A stretch of 64,000 bases of DNA, taken from Bifidobacterium tsurumiense. GTDB taxonomy: Bacteria > Actinomycetota > Actinomycetes > Actinomycetales > Bifidobacteriaceae. How positions within the stretch are numbered: position 1 is the stretch's first letter; each line of letters starts with the position of its first letter. Shown here in pieces: positions 1 to 10,471 of the stretch. Below the pieces are notes generated by a model. It ran no database searches, had not been told where the DNA came from, and saw nothing but the letters and a program-made list of their open reading frames with translations. The stretch spans positions 295,287-359,286 of the forward strand of contig NZ_JGZU01000003.1 in assembly GCF_000741765.1 (NCBI RefSeq), written 5' to 3'. The translations under genes were made by a program, and so were the position numbers.

Positions 1-3000
1 ACTCGCCCTGACCTACTGCAAGTGCATAGGCGCCATCCGAGCCGCTTTGGTAGTCGAAGGAGATCTTGTACTTGCGGCCGGCATCAAACTTCACGTTCTG
101 GGGAATCGTCTGGTAGACCAGAGTTCCCTTTTGCGTCAAGCCGTTGATCTTGACAGACCAATCGCCCTGCAGCACATCGTCCATCTTCTTGACATCCCAA
201 CCGGCCTGGGTGTAAGGAGCATGAAGTTCGGAGAGATGCACGCGGTTGTCTTCCACACCTTCGGATCCGGAAATCACGAACGGCCAGATACCTTGCGCAT
301 TGTTCTCGAAATCATTGGTGAGAGAAACCAGCGAGCCGCTTGAATCAGTGGTGATGCCGTTATATGCATTGGCCACAACTCGAACATCATCGTAATATAC
401 GTCCCCATCGCCCTTGTGAGCGAGGTTCAAAGTGACCTCACCGCTTTCGGGGGCATCGAAGAACACATACATATTCTGGAAGTAGCTCGTGCCATCCACT
501 GTCGCCGAATTGGTGTTATGCGTATATGCCTTGATGTAATTCTTGGCAATGCTACGTGCGGTGGCATTGGTCGCCAGCACCTTGCCGTCATGCATAACCG
601 TCATCGTGGCGTCGCCATCGGAACGGTTATCCACACCCACATAGACTGCATAACGCGTTCCAGGCGTCAGGTCGGTCAGCTGTTGAGTTGCAGAAACAGT
701 ACCGGTGAGCTTGAGCATCGGGTTGCTGTACTGGCTCTTGGCAATAGTGGCCTGTCCGTCACCGTCAATTGCCCAATCCTCGCCGAGGGCCTGTTCGCCG
801 CCGTTGAAACCGGCATCCACCAAGTGCATGCCTGTGCTCCATGTGACATTGATCTGCTTGGGAGCAGCGTCACCCTTCACGACAACATACGGAGTTTCTG
901 CATCAGCGGTAAGCGTGATCTTGCCATTGGCAACAGCAACAACCTGTTCGTCGGCCCTGCCGAGATCCGTCAGTTTGTAGACCTTGACATTGCTCAGATT
1001 CTGCCAGTCGGAAGGCAGTGTCCACTCAGTCGTTCCGCCAGCGGTATTCCAGTGGTAGAGCTTCTGATCCTTGTCGGCCACGAACTCGCCGGTCTGTGCA
1101 TCCCACAGCCATGGCAGCAGATACGATTCATTGCCGGTACCGGTACCATCTCCACGGGAGACAGCTCCTGTAGAGATCACAGTACCGTTCAGCGTAATCG
1201 TGCGATTGCGGTACGCAGCATCAGAGGAGTTGTTGGAACCACGGGCAAGTGTGACCACATTGCCGGAATCATCCTTCAACTCAATGAATTCGTTGCCGTT
1301 ATTGACCGAAGGATCCTGCACAGAAGAGGGATCCAGAGGGCTGTTCACCCAGCGGTTCACCTTGAAATGCTGAATGAACTTGGTGGAAACATCATGGGTA
1401 AAGAGGTTGGTGACATACGCATCGTAATCGTTGCGTCCCTGCCATCCCTCAAAATCCTTCATATTGTATCCGCCGAGTAGTGGCGCATTGGCCGCTCCAC
1501 CGTAATTCGGATAATCTCCAACCCAGCTGTCCTTCTGATGATTGCGCAGGAAGCGCATGACCTGCGAATTCTCGCCCTTCATGCCCTTTCCGCCGTAGGT
1601 GAGATCAGCCGCCCAGTGCTGGAAGGTCGAGTCATATTCGTTGCCTGCACCCCATTCAGTGGTCATACGCCAACCGTTGTCGTTGATCATCTTCGACATC
1701 TTGCGAGTTTCCCAAGAATCCTCAGTACCGGAAGTCTGGTTGCCCCAGACGTCCAGGTAGATGAAGTCCATATTGTCGCCGACTTCAGCCTTGAGCTCTG
1801 CAAAACGGTTCAATCTGGAATTAGAAGCCAGATCATAGATGCCATCGATGCCGACACCCTGATCAAGCCAGTTCCAGCCATAGCGCAGCCCACCGGATGC
1901 GTTGCGTCGAACCATATCCTCATCAAAAGCCTTGGCTTCTGGATACATTTCCGAGGCATTGACGTGGACACCGAAGCGAGCGCCGTACTTGGCACCCTCT
2001 GTCATCAGCGTATTCATATCGGTTGCGCCACCGATGCGCTGACCGATATCGCCGTAGTCCGGGTGTCCTGAGTCATGACCTTCATTGCCGTAGCCCTTGA
2101 GCAGCACGGATTGTCCGAGGCCATCGGTGTTCAGAGCCACCTTCTTGACATTATCGAGTGTTGTCAGGAATGGATTCTGCGCCTGGCCGCCGAAGTTCAT
2201 GGCAATACGCCACGCGACGAGTTCCGGCACTTCTTCCGACTTGTATGGATTGTTCATGATGGTGCGGTATGCCAGAGCGCCATCCTGCCAATTCACTACG
2301 CCGTCGGAGTTTTCGTCACCGGTTATGGCAACCGCCATCTTCGGCATATCGGTCTCGCTGACGGTATAGCTGCGTTTCTTGGAATCCTTCACCACGCGCT
2401 GGTAATACCAAGGTGCGCTTGAAAGCCCCAGAGAATTGTCGCCGTCCACCACCTGGGTGTTTGCCTGAACGCGGGTATTCTGCGAACCGCCTGCGATGCC
2501 GTTGGCCGCAGTGGTGCCGTCATGTTCTGAATTGCTCCACAATCCGGCGCTTAACGAATCGGCGGAGATGAAACCATAGGCGTAGTCTCCCTTGTCGCCG
2601 ATTGTGGTGTCATCGTTGACAGGGAAATTCGTATCGCCGTTGACTGTGGTGTTCGAAGACATGCGAGCACCCGTGAATTGCGCATCCTGCTGGCTGCTGC
2701 GCACGGAAATCAGGCTGTGTTCAGGGAAGGACAGCGTTTGAATCGGATGTTCATCGCCCGCTTTGTTCTCGATCTTGGTGACATCGAAATGCAGGGCGTT
2801 GCCCTTGACCTCCATGACCACAGTGATCTTCGCGTCGATATGCTGCTCTTGGTTCTGCACTGTCAACACATAGGTTGCCTTGGAACCAGCCACATCCAAC
2901 GTGACATTGTCATCCGTGAGCTGCATTTCCGTGCCATTGATATTCACCTTGCGAATGTCGTTGGCCTGGCCATACATAATACGATTATCCAGCTTCTTCA

Positions 3001-4047
3001 TGGTGTATTGCTGGACTGACGGGAAGTGCTTGTTGATCAGCACATCCATGTCTTCGCTGGAAATCTTCTCCGTTTCGTAAGCCGCAGCCGCGCTGAGGGT
3101 TACGTCCTGACCGCTCACATCAGCATCCACGACTTGCACCGTCTTCGAGGCTTCTTGATATCCGCTGGCACCGACGGTTATCGTGTATTCTCCTGCAGGC
3201 AGATCGGCGAAGCTCCATGCGCCATCGGCACCGGTGGTCACCGTTGTCTGACCGGACATACGAACGCGGGCTCCGGAAATTGGAGTGCCGTCGCTCTTAC
3301 GTACTACGCCGCTTATGGCATAGGTGCTCTGCGTTTCGCTTTGGTCACGCAAATACATATCAGTAAGTTCACTGCCCCAAGCACTCGCCTTCATAGCGAG
3401 CTTGTCACTCATGATGCCGACCATTGCTGAATATGGGACATCGAATGCCTTGGTGCCGTCAACCGTGAGCGTCGCAGTGGTACCGGTCCAAGTGATATCG
3501 ACTTGTGTTTCGACATTGGCAGCGGGCGCCGCTACGCGGGATCCGCTATACCAAGTGCCGTCACCGCCATAACGCTGCCAGAACCATCCATCCTTGTCGA
3601 ACCCGATGAACAGTCCACTATTGGGATTCTTATATCCCAAATAGAAACCAAAGCGATTCTTCGAACCATCCTGCGGGGATTTGATAATGGCGTGATATTC
3701 GCCTGCTTGAGTGAAATCGAACGTGCCGTCGTTGGCTGCGACGATGGGATATTGACTGGCGTCAGTCGTGCTATTGCCGTTCGACGCACCGGCCTTCAAA
3801 TGGCGCCAAACGCCGTCGGTGATCTCGAGGACCTCTCCTCCTTTGGATGTTGCTGAATCAATGGTCCAACCGATGTCGGTTGCAGCACGATCGGCAACCG
3901 CCACCGCACTAGCACTGTTCACCTGTGTCAGTGCTCTTACAATGCGCTGCGTTTCCCCGAGGATAGCGGACCCGTATTCACGGTTACGCCCGCCACCGGA
4001 GAAAACGTGAGTGCAGCGGCTATGGCACCGGATACAAGACGTTTCAT
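1..4047 (-). CDS. endo-alpha-N-acetylgalactosaminidase (GH101, EngBF-type), 3' end outside window, N-terminal frameshift
   Basis: This is a secreted enzyme that releases the Gal-beta-1,3-GalNAc core-1 disaccharide from mucin O-glycans at the cell surface. The GH101 catalytic motifs are readable: IYLDVWGN with the nucleophile Asp (codon 1751-1753) and MTTEWGAG with the acid/base Glu (codon 1655-1657). N-terminal to them, around 3110-3300, is a carboxypeptidase-regulatory-like beta-sandwich. Near the window edge is the C-terminal galactose-binding module (KISFDYQSGSDGAYA). The ATG at 4047 is preceded by AAAGGAAG and encodes a signal peptide (MKRLVSGAIAAALTF), but that frame stops at 3937. The mature protein runs in another frame from about 3958 to the edge without a stop. 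One extra G in the G4 tract (plus-strand C run 3955-3958) would join them. About 1,340 residues are visible; family members with this architecture are near 2,000. The identity is certain; whether the gene is intact is not. Confidence 0.9.
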
Positions 4048-4147
4048 ATTGGGTGTGCTTCCTTTCTCATCATCGAGATGTGCGCATCCTTCACCCAGCT
4101 CCTCTCTGAGCCGCAAAACGACAGCAAGTGAAGAATTACGTAAGTAG

Positions 4148-4162
4148 AGTTTACAATAAACT
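4148..4162. promoter_or_regulatory. inverted repeat upstream of the GH101 gene, candidate operator
   Basis: AGTTTA and TAAACT form 6-bp arms around a CAA centre, about 100 bp upstream of the GH101 start. Small A/T-rich palindromes of this kind are often sugar-regulator (LacI or ROK) sites in bifidobacteria, but no regulator gene is adjacent. The rest of 4163-4550 shows no convincing gene; the short reading frames there resemble no known family. Confidence 0.3.
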
Positions 4163-4554
4163 TGCATACAGCGGCAAGTCTTGCGGGATTTTGCTGAGAA
4201 TATCGTTGGAATTCATTGATAAATTACATAATCCAAGTAGAATCCTCAGACGACGGCTGAGTCAGCAATACTTACAATTAAGTGAATGCATAGGTGATAT
4301 ATAGCGTCTTACAAAACAGTGCTAACAATGAACAATGGCGACAAGAGCGAATATGGACAGTGATTTCCACCGCGTACATCACATTGAAATCGATACGATA
4401 TGCCTTCATTACAGGCATCACCAAGCACGATGACAATACGGGAGAAAAGGCAGAACCTCCCGATTTCAATGCTGCGAGCATGCGCCATTCGGCTTGCATC
4501 TCATAAACGTTGGCGGCATACAACGCATGTGCCACAGAACGCATGACAGGACGT

Positions 4555-4583
4555 TTCGAATATCCATCCCCATACGTTATAAT
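4555..4583 (+). promoter_or_regulatory. probable sigma-70-type promoter of the rpsP operon
   Basis: A perfect TATAAT lies at 4578-4583, with a weak -35-like TTCGAA at 4555-4560, spaced 17 bp. It leaves a leader of about 120 nt before rpsP and is the only good -10 box in this gap. Confidence 0.5.
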
Positions 4584-4710
4584 GGAGCGGTTATTCGCAT
4601 ATGGAGCGCCCTCTAACCCTGCATACTGCGAGGAACACGTGGGTTCTCGTGTTGAAGTGCCCCACACCAAACCGAAAACCTGACAACCCTAGTTAACAAG
4701 GAGAGCCATT

Positions 4711-5175
4711 TTGGCAACCAAGATTCGTCTGAAGCGAATGGGCAAGAAGTTCTATGCCTTCTACCGCGTGGTCATCACCGATTCCCGCAACAAGCGTGAC
4801 GGTCGTTCCATCGAAGAGATCGGCATCTACGATCCTAATAAGCAGCCCTCGCTGATTCAGATCGATTCCGATCGTGCACAGTACTGGCTGGGCGTTGGCG
4901 CACAGCCTTCCGAGCCTGTACTCAAGCTGCTGAAGATTACTGGTGATTGGCAGAAGTTCAAGGGTCTTGAAGGCGCCGAAGGCACCCTCAAGGTCGCTGA
5001 AGCCGGCCCTGACGCCGCCGCTCGCGTGGAGGCAGTCGAAAACCAGGCTCAGAAGCTCAAGGCTGCAAAGTCTGAGGCTGAGGCCAAGGCAAAGGCTGAA
5101 GCCGAGGCTGCTGCTGAAGCAGAAGAAGCTCCTGCTGAAGAAGCCGCAGCTGAAACCGAAGAAAAGGCTGAATAA
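4711..5175 (+). CDS. rpsP: 30S ribosomal protein S16
   Basis: Ribosomal protein bS16 of the small subunit. The first 90 or so residues are the standard fold ([20 protein letters not shown], then [10 protein letters not shown] and [13 protein letters not shown]). The start is TTG at 4711 behind AAGGAG (4698-4703), which fits the first conserved residues. From about residue 95 to 154 there is a low-complexity Ala/Glu/Lys tail, common in actinobacterial S16 and absent from the E. coli protein of about 82 residues. It is the first gene of rpsP-khpA-rimM-trmD; the next gene begins 2 bp after its stop. Confidence 0.97.
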   Translation: MATKIRLKRMGKKFYAFYRVVITDSRNKRDGRSIEEIGIYDPNKQPSLIQIDSDRAQYWLGVGAQPSEPVLKLLKITGDWQKFKGLEGAEGTLKVAEAGPDAAARVEAVENQAQKLKAAKSEAEAKAKAEAEAAAEAEEAPAEEAAAETEEKAE

Positions 5176-5177
5176 TC

Positions 5178-5414
5178 ATGCTCGCCCAGGCTGTTGAACA
5201 TCTCATCAAAAACATCGTTGATTTTCCTGACGATGTTTCCGTGAAATCCCATGAGAACTCACGCGGCGAACTGCTGCGCGTGCGTGTGAACCCTGAAGAT
5301 ATCGGCCGTGTTATTGGCCGCAGTGGACGCACCGCAAACGCGATTCGCACTGTGGTGCAGGCTTTGGCCGAAGACCACAAGGTGCGCGTTGACATCATGG
5401 ACGTACGCAGGTGA
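5178..5414 (+). CDS. khpA: KH-domain RNA-binding protein KhpA
   Basis: A 78-residue single-KH-domain protein of the YlqC/KhpA family, which binds RNA and in several Gram-positive bacteria partners with KhpB to affect cell elongation. The GxxG loop is visible as VIGRSGR near residue 49. It sits between rpsP and rimM, 2 bp after rpsP and about 8 bp before rimM, the usual position for this gene, so it is almost certainly co-transcribed with ribosome-maturation genes. Confidence 0.93.
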   Translation: MLAQAVEHLIKNIVDFPDDVSVKSHENSRGELLRVRVNPEDIGRVIGRSGRTANAIRTVVQALAEDHKVRVDIMDVRR

Positions 5415-5421
5415 GATAAGC

Positions 5422-6003
5422 GTGGTGCGTCAAGAACATTCTGACAACCCTCAGCAGCTTGAACTGCTGAGGGTCTGTCGTATCGGCAGGGCGCAAGGAC
5501 TCAAAGGCGAAGTCAATGTGTTCGCATTTACCGATGATCCCGAATATCGTTTCGCTCCCGGTTCCGTGCTCTATACACAGGATGGGTCACGAGAGTTCGT
5601 GGTCAATGCCTCACGGAGTCATAAAAATCGGTGGATCCTGCATTTCGACGGTGTCAACGACCGTAATGCCTCAGAAGCGCTCAATGGCATCGAGTTATTC
5701 GGCGAACCGGATGACCCCGAAGATATGGCCGAAGAAGATGCTTGGTATCCGAGGGATCTCATCGGTTTGGAAGCCCGCATGGACTCCGAGAACCAATTGG
5801 GGCGTGCCGCCGACGAAGTTATTGGCACCGTGGTTGACGTGCTTGATGGAACAGCACAATCGCTGCTCAAGATTCGTTTGTCCAATCCGACAACCGATGA
5901 GCGTACCGTACTGGTCCCCTTTGTGGATGCTTTGGTCCCGGAAATCGATCTCGACGAGGGGTATCTCACGCTCGATCCCCCGGGCGGCTTCCCAGGTCTG
6001 TAA
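5422..6003 (+). CDS. rimM: ribosome maturation factor RimM
   Basis: Assists 30S assembly, binding S19 and acting on the 16S 3' domain. The N-terminal RimM barrel begins LLRVCRIGRAQGLKGEVNVF and the PRC-barrel follows with AWYPRDLIGL and LVPFVDALVPEID, giving about 193 residues, slightly longer than usual. Two adjacent GTG codons (5422, 5425) are possible starts. The frame is open further upstream into khpA, but conservation begins only here. The Shine-Dalgarno is weak, so coupling to khpA translation is likely. Confidence 0.93.
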   Translation: MVRQEHSDNPQQLELLRVCRIGRAQGLKGEVNVFAFTDDPEYRFAPGSVLYTQDGSREFVVNASRSHKNRWILHFDGVNDRNASEALNGIELFGEPDDPEDMAEEDAWYPRDLIGLEARMDSENQLGRAADEVIGTVVDVLDGTAQSLLKIRLSNPTTDERTVLVPFVDALVPEIDLDEGYLTLDPPGGFPGL

Positions 6004-6009
6004 GAGCGA

Positions 6010-6031
6010 AGCTACCGCGACTGCGGTAGCT
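6010..6031 (+). other. stem-loop between rimM and trmD
   Basis: Nine-base arms (AGCTACCGC and GCGGTAGCT) enclose a 4-nt loop. No T run follows, so it is not a classic terminator. It lies just upstream of the trmD start and could stabilise or partially attenuate the message, or mask the trmD ribosome binding region. Confidence 0.5.
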
Positions 6032-6046
6032 CACGGTAGGCTAGCC

Positions 6047-7018
6047 ATGCATATCGACATTGTCTCCGTATTCCCAGAGTATTTTGACGTTCTCAATCTC
6101 AGTCTCTTTGGCAAAGCGCAAGACAAGGGTCTTATCGAGGTCCATTCGCATAATTTGCGCGATTGGACGCATGATGTGCATCATTCAGTGGATGATACGC
6201 CGGTGGGCGGCGGCGCCGGAATGGTAATGAAGCCTGAAGTCTGGGCCGAATGTCTCGATGAATTGCTCGGATTAGATGCAATGAACCAGCAAGTTAGCGG
6301 CCAAGATGTGCCTGCTCACAAGAACTCTGTGACAGATTCGAGAACATCAGAATCTCAGCCTTCCACCGTGGCATCACAGACCGAGAAACCGACAGAGAAC
6401 CCCATAAGCGGTGACTCATGCCCAGCATCATCCGTTGTTCACGATGAGACCATGGGCAACAGACCAGTGCTCATTTTCCCCAATCCCATCCGCTCCCCCT
6501 CTTCCACCCAGCGCGATGCCACTGATCTCAGTGGTGCCAGGCATCTGATATTTGGCTGCGGACGATATGAGGGATATGACGCTCGAATTCCTGATTACTA
6601 CCGTTCCCAAGGTATTGACGTCCGAGAATACTCCATAGGAGATTATGTGCTCAACGGTGGTGAGGTAGCAACAAGCGTAATGCTGGAAGCCATTACGCGT
6701 CTGCTTCCAGGTTTTATGGGCAATCCCGATTCGATTGTGGAAGAGTCATACACTGGTGGCAATGCCCTGCTTGAGCATCGCCAATACACTCGTCCCGCAA
6801 CATGGAGGGGTCTGAGCGTACCCGATATCCTATTGTCAGGTGACCACGGCAAAGTGGACCGTTTCCGACGAGACGAAGCCTTGCAGCGTACGAGTCAAAT
6901 CCGCCCTGATCTCATTGAACGACTTGACTGCCGCAGCCTGGATAAAGCGGATAGGAAAATGCTTATGTCCTTGGGTTGGGAAGTGTCCGGCAATACGCCT
7001 CGACGTTTGCACAAATAG
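6047..7018 (+). CDS. trmD: tRNA (guanine37-N1)-methyltransferase TrmD
   Basis: Methylates G37 next to the anticodon using S-adenosylmethionine, preventing +1 frameshifting. The start ATG at 6047 gives MHIDIVSVFPEYF, the canonical N-terminus. The knot motifs LIFGCGRYEGYD (about residue 165) and SIGDYVLNGGE follow. At 323 residues it is well above the usual 240-270: a Ser/Thr/Pro/Gln-rich stretch of about 60 residues (roughly 78-138) is inserted before RPVLIFPNP. The frame is open upstream through rimM, but that part is a shadow. Last gene of the cluster. Confidence 0.95.
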   Translation: MHIDIVSVFPEYFDVLNLSLFGKAQDKGLIEVHSHNLRDWTHDVHHSVDDTPVGGGAGMVMKPEVWAECLDELLGLDAMNQQVSGQDVPAHKNSVTDSRTSESQPSTVASQTEKPTENPISGDSCPASSVVHDETMGNRPVLIFPNPIRSPSSTQRDATDLSGARHLIFGCGRYEGYDARIPDYYRSQGIDVREYSIGDYVLNGGEVATSVMLEAITRLLPGFMGNPDSIVEESYTGGNALLEHRQYTRPATWRGLSVPDILLSGDHGKVDRFRRDEALQRTSQIRPDLIERLDCRSLDKADRKMLMSLGWEVSGNTPRRLHK

Positions 7019-7156
7019 CCGTGCTCATCCTCTGCTGTACACTCCCCATGCCGCACCATGTTGTTCTTCGTGGCAATGATCGCCACCCTGCACAGCTTGC
7101 AACAACGCGCACTGCTGTCAGGCAGTTGCCGAACAGGTCAAGACCCGAGAGCTTAT

Positions 7157-7750
7157 TTATTCATCACCTTGCTGCGAAGGCAGGGATTCGATGTAATACA
7201 CGGCTGTCTCCCCATACACCCTGCGCTCGGATATCTGCCATCCCTCAGGCGGCACCGGCTGCTCAGAACGCGCTGAACGTTCCAAAACGATAAGCGCATC
7301 AGGATCAAGCATATGTGCCCCCACCATATTGCCCAATAATTCTTCGCAATCCTCAGTGCTCACAGCATACGGAGGATCAATGAACACCACATCAAATGCG
7401 GAGCCGGAATATCGCTCTACATAGCGTTCCGCTTTGCCTCGCACCGCCACGGCGCGCATATCATTACTCCAAGCCGAATGCCGTTTCAGTGATGTCAAGG
7501 TTTTTGCAATGGCTGCCGTCATCGGCGCGGCGGACTCGACCGAAACGAGCTCCTGCCCGCCGCGGCTCATCGCCTCGATTCCCAAAGCTCCTGTGCCGGC
7601 GTAGAGATCCAGGATTCTGGCATCCCTCAACACTCCCCAAGCATCCAGCCGGGAGAAAATGGCTTCTTTGGTACGGTCGGTGGTCGGTCTGGTTCCTGCT
7701 TTTGCCGCTTCTAAAGCCACACCTTTAAATCGCCCTGCGATAACATGCAT
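7157..7750 (-). CDS. rsmD: 16S rRNA (guanine966-N2)-methyltransferase RsmD
   Basis: Methylates G966 of 16S rRNA. A 197-residue Rossmann methyltransferase: RPTTDRTKEAIFSRLD near residue 25, the SAM-binding LDLYAGTGALGIEAMSRG, and the catalytic motif IDPPY. The ATG at 7750 (MHVIAGRFKG) fits the family N-terminus; the same frame stays open about 55 codons upstream but with no conservation. It converges with trmD, with 138 bp between the stops and no clear terminator. Confidence 0.93.
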   Translation of the reverse strand: MHVIAGRFKGVALEAAKAGTRPTTDRTKEAIFSRLDAWGVLRDARILDLYAGTGALGIEAMSRGGQELVSVESAAPMTAAIAKTLTSLKRHSAWSNDMRAVAVRGKAERYVERYSGSAFDVVFIDPPYAVSTEDCEELLGNMVGAHMLDPDALIVLERSARSEQPVPPEGWQISERRVYGETAVYYIESLPSQQGDE

Positions 7751-7952
7751 ATCCTCACTGTACCGTGCCCCATTATCAACTCGTTTTCGCCCCTGTATCC
7801 ATTCAACCGAACTTGGTCGGCATATAAGGGAATCAGAAAATCCACATTGCATTACCTCGATTATCGAGTCAAACGCATTGTGGCCGTTATCAGAAGCAGG
7901 AATCACCACGGGCAAGACCCGCCATGAGATCGATTCGCCCTAGGGCACAAAA

Positions 7953-7976
7953 ATAGGCGGCCATATGGCCGCCTAT
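7953..7976 (-). terminator. rho-independent terminator of the nitroreductase gene
   Basis: Ten-base perfect arms around an ATAT loop, followed on the minus strand by TTTTTG. It lies about 42 bp past the stop of the nitroreductase gene. Confidence 0.88.
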
Positions 7977-8018
7977 CGGTTGCTGAGACCGTTATCCCCT
8001 AGCGAGAGAAGCGGAAGA

Positions 8019-8618
8019 TCAGAGTCCGAAAACCTTTACGCGTTCGTCAATAGGAGCGTGCTCTGCTTCACCGGCAGGATCGACAATGTCTCCGAATGGC
8101 ATCTGAGCCAGCAGATTCCAGTGCTCAGGCAATTCGAAGGCTGCACGCACAGCATCGTTGATCAGGGGGTTGTAGTGTTGCAGGGATGCGCCCAGACCCG
8201 CCTCAGACAGCGCAGTCCACACAGCAAACTGCAACATACCGTTGGCCTGCTGAGCCCAGACCGGGAAATTATCCGCATACAGAGGGAACTTCTCCACCAA
8301 GCCATCGGTTACCGTGGTGTCATCGAAGTAGAGCACGGTTCCATGCGCGGCTGCGAAGGAATCGATCTTCTGAGAGGTCTGCTTGAAAGCTTCCTCATCG
8401 TCCACAACCTTGCGCAAGGAATCCTTGACGATATCCCACACCTTCTTGTGTCCTTCGCCAAACAGCACCACGACGCGCTGGGGCTGTGAATTAAAGGCGC
8501 TAGGAACCTTGACAGTGATGTCCTTGACCAGCTTGGCGACATCTTCATCCGACACCTTGGAAGTGCCGGTCAAAGAATACTGCGAATGACGGGTGGAAAT
8601 TGATGCGAGTGTGGACAT
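8019..8618 (-). CDS. Frm2-like nitroreductase family protein
   Basis: An FMN-dependent oxidoreductase of the nitroreductase fold, Frm2/Hbn1-like subgroup, probably cytosolic and using NAD(P)H; the natural substrate is unknown. Typical signatures are SISTRHSQYSL at the N-terminus, VPSAFNSQPQRVVVLFGEGH, and the C-terminal QMPFGDIVDPAGE. At 199 residues it has normal length for the group. The start ATG at 8618 sits behind a strong AGGAGGTTA (8622-8630). Monocistronic, closed by its own terminator. Confidence 0.88.
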   Translation of the reverse strand: MSTLASISTRHSQYSLTGTSKVSDEDVAKLVKDITVKVPSAFNSQPQRVVVLFGEGHKKVWDIVKDSLRKVVDDEEAFKQTSQKIDSFAAAHGTVLYFDDTTVTDGLVEKFPLYADNFPVWAQQANGMLQFAVWTALSEAGLGASLQHYNPLINDAVRAAFELPEHWNLLAQMPFGDIVDPAGEAEHAPIDERVKVFGL

Positions 8619-8938
8619 AGGTAACCTCCTGCATGAGTCGCATATATGCGGATACAACCGCATTCCTCTAACGTTTCTTGTACCTGCCTCATCGTTCTGA
8701 GTGCTGCAAACATTCCAGCACAGCACACCAGACTTGAGTCAGCGAGTGTCATCTTCAGACTACCGCCGTGATATTGGAAGCCAACAGCGGTTTCACTTGT
8801 GGAGTAACCATAAACATGACAGCGTATGCTTTCGGAAACTGCAACCTCCGGCTTTCAAAGCCGTATTCCACTCAGTCGGCATATGCAAGCTTCACAGAGT
8901 ATCACGCTTCAGCCATGAATTGAACAATGCAAGAAACA

Positions 8939-8968
8939 CTCGGGGCCACGATTTCTCGTGGCCCCGAG
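8939..8968 (-). terminator. rho-independent terminator of the MFS transporter gene
   Basis: Thirteen-base perfect arms (CTCGGGGCCACGA) with a TTTC loop, followed on the minus strand by a T-rich stretch. It lies 20 bp downstream of the MFS stop. The remaining 320 bp up to the nitroreductase start hold no gene I can recognise, only that gene's promoter region. Confidence 0.85.
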
Positions 8969-8988
8969 CTCATGTTGGCTTTCGACCG

Positions 8989-10407
8989 TTACTCCGCAAT
9001 TCGTTCCGGATCAGGAATCAGGAATGAGCAGGCGAAAGCGGCAAGCAGCAGCACCCCGCCGACGATAATTGCACTGACATATCCGGTGGTCTGGCCGGCA
9101 CTATTGGCAAATCCTTGCATGAAGGCGTACAGCACCGCATAGCTCAATCCAGCGCCAAGATTAAAGGCGCCGGCATTCATACCAGGCAAATATCCAGGAT
9201 TATCTTTCGGAGAAAGCACAATGCCCAAACCGTTGAGCATAATATTGGCCGTTCCCGCATAGCTGGCTCCCAATACCACGGACAATGCCACCAAACCCCA
9301 TGTCGATGGGACGAAGGCGACATAGATTCCCAAGAGCAATGCAAGAATGGTCACGACTTGACCAATTCGCAACACCATGCGGTATCCGTATCGGCTGGCA
9401 AGAATGCCTGAGACCGGACCAAATACCAATCCGATAATGGCGTATGGCGTAAGCGTGAAGAAGGAGACCACATCGGCGCCCATTCCAGCGCCGAATTGCG
9501 CATCTTGCGCAAGTGCGGGCACAACGCCATTCATCACTGCGAAAACGCCGGTCATGGTCAATAACGTTGTGGCCAGCAATCCCCAGGTCCGGCGCTGTTT
9601 CATATATGTGGTGGAAACCATAGGCGTGTCCGAGTGCTCTTCGACTTTCCAGAAGACGATGAAGAAGATCACGGCAAGAACCACCATTATCGCCACCAAA
9701 ACCCAATTGGCTTCCCCGAGTTTCCCGATCTCATTGATCGCCAGGTACAGCGTCACAAAGGCGACGCTTAATGCACCGACTCCAATCCAGTCCATACGAG
9801 GCGTTTCTTCAGCAGTAGATTCATCAGCAAATGCGAACACACCGGCAATGGCGGCTGCACACACCACAGCCATGGTCCAGAATACGGAGCGGAAACCAAA
9901 AGTACCGGCAAGCCACCCACCCAGCAAGGCATCAACACCAGCTATGCCGCCGTTGACCGAAGTGAGGATGGCCATCAAGCGGGCGTACCTCTTCTCATCG
10001 GGCACACGGACGCGCAACATTATCAGGCACAGTGGCACAATCGGCCCAGCCGTCCCTTGAAGCACTCGCGCAATCATGAGTACGGTGACATTCGGCGCCA
10101 ATGCGGAAAGCACGCAGCCTATTGCCGTCACCGTCAACATGCCCAGCAGCACCCGTTTGCGCCCTGCGAGATCAGCCAATCGAGGCAGGAACAAAGAGAA
10201 CAACGCCGCAGCGGTGAAGAACACCGTCTGTGTCAGACCGATCTGGCCTGATGTGGTATTCAACTCGCGCTCCATGGTCGTCAAGGCCGGAGAAAGCATA
10301 GAGGCATTGAGTTGGAATGCAAAGATGGCCACCATAAGGGCACACATCAAAGCCCATATGGACGAGCGGCTCTGCGGCCGCATGGTTTGTGAAGATACTT
10401 GTGACAT
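8989..10407 (-). CDS. MFS drug/solute exporter, DHA2 (EmrB/QacA-like) family
   Basis: A 472-residue integral membrane protein, probably with 14 transmembrane segments as in the proton-antiport DHA2 group. Motif A appears as LFLPRLADLAGRKRVLL near residue 75, followed by RVLQGTAGPIVPLCLIML as in motif C-type sequences. The start ATG at 10407 follows CAGGAA. The substrate cannot be inferred. It is preceded by a repeat-filled gap and is not obviously part of an operon. Confidence 0.88.
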   Translation of the reverse strand: MSQVSSQTMRPQSRSSIWALMCALMVAIFAFQLNASMLSPALTTMERELNTTSGQIGLTQTVFFTAAALFSLFLPRLADLAGRKRVLLGMLTVTAIGCVLSALAPNVTVLMIARVLQGTAGPIVPLCLIMLRVRVPDEKRYARLMAILTSVNGGIAGVDALLGGWLAGTFGFRSVFWTMAVVCAAAIAGVFAFADESTAEETPRMDWIGVGALSVAFVTLYLAINEIGKLGEANWVLVAIMVVLAVIFFIVFWKVEEHSDTPMVSTTYMKQRRTWGLLATTLLTMTGVFAVMNGVVPALAQDAQFGAGMGADVVSFFTLTPYAIIGLVFGPVSGILASRYGYRMVLRIGQVVTILALLLGIYVAFVPSTWGLVALSVVLGASYAGTANIMLNGLGIVLSPKDNPGYLPGMNAGAFNLGAGLSYAVLYAFMQGFANSAGQTTGYVSAIIVGGVLLLAAFACSFLIPDPERIAE

Positions 10408-10471
10408 AATTTCCTGTTTCCTATTCTTCTTTCCTTGATTCGCTATGCATTAGCAACCATTGCGCATAGAT

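Noticed and set aside
416..3430. Long plus-strand reading frames across the first 4 kb
   Set aside because: They are opposite-strand shadows of the GH101 gene; none has a ribosome binding site or family resemblance, while the minus frame encodes clear GH101 motifs.
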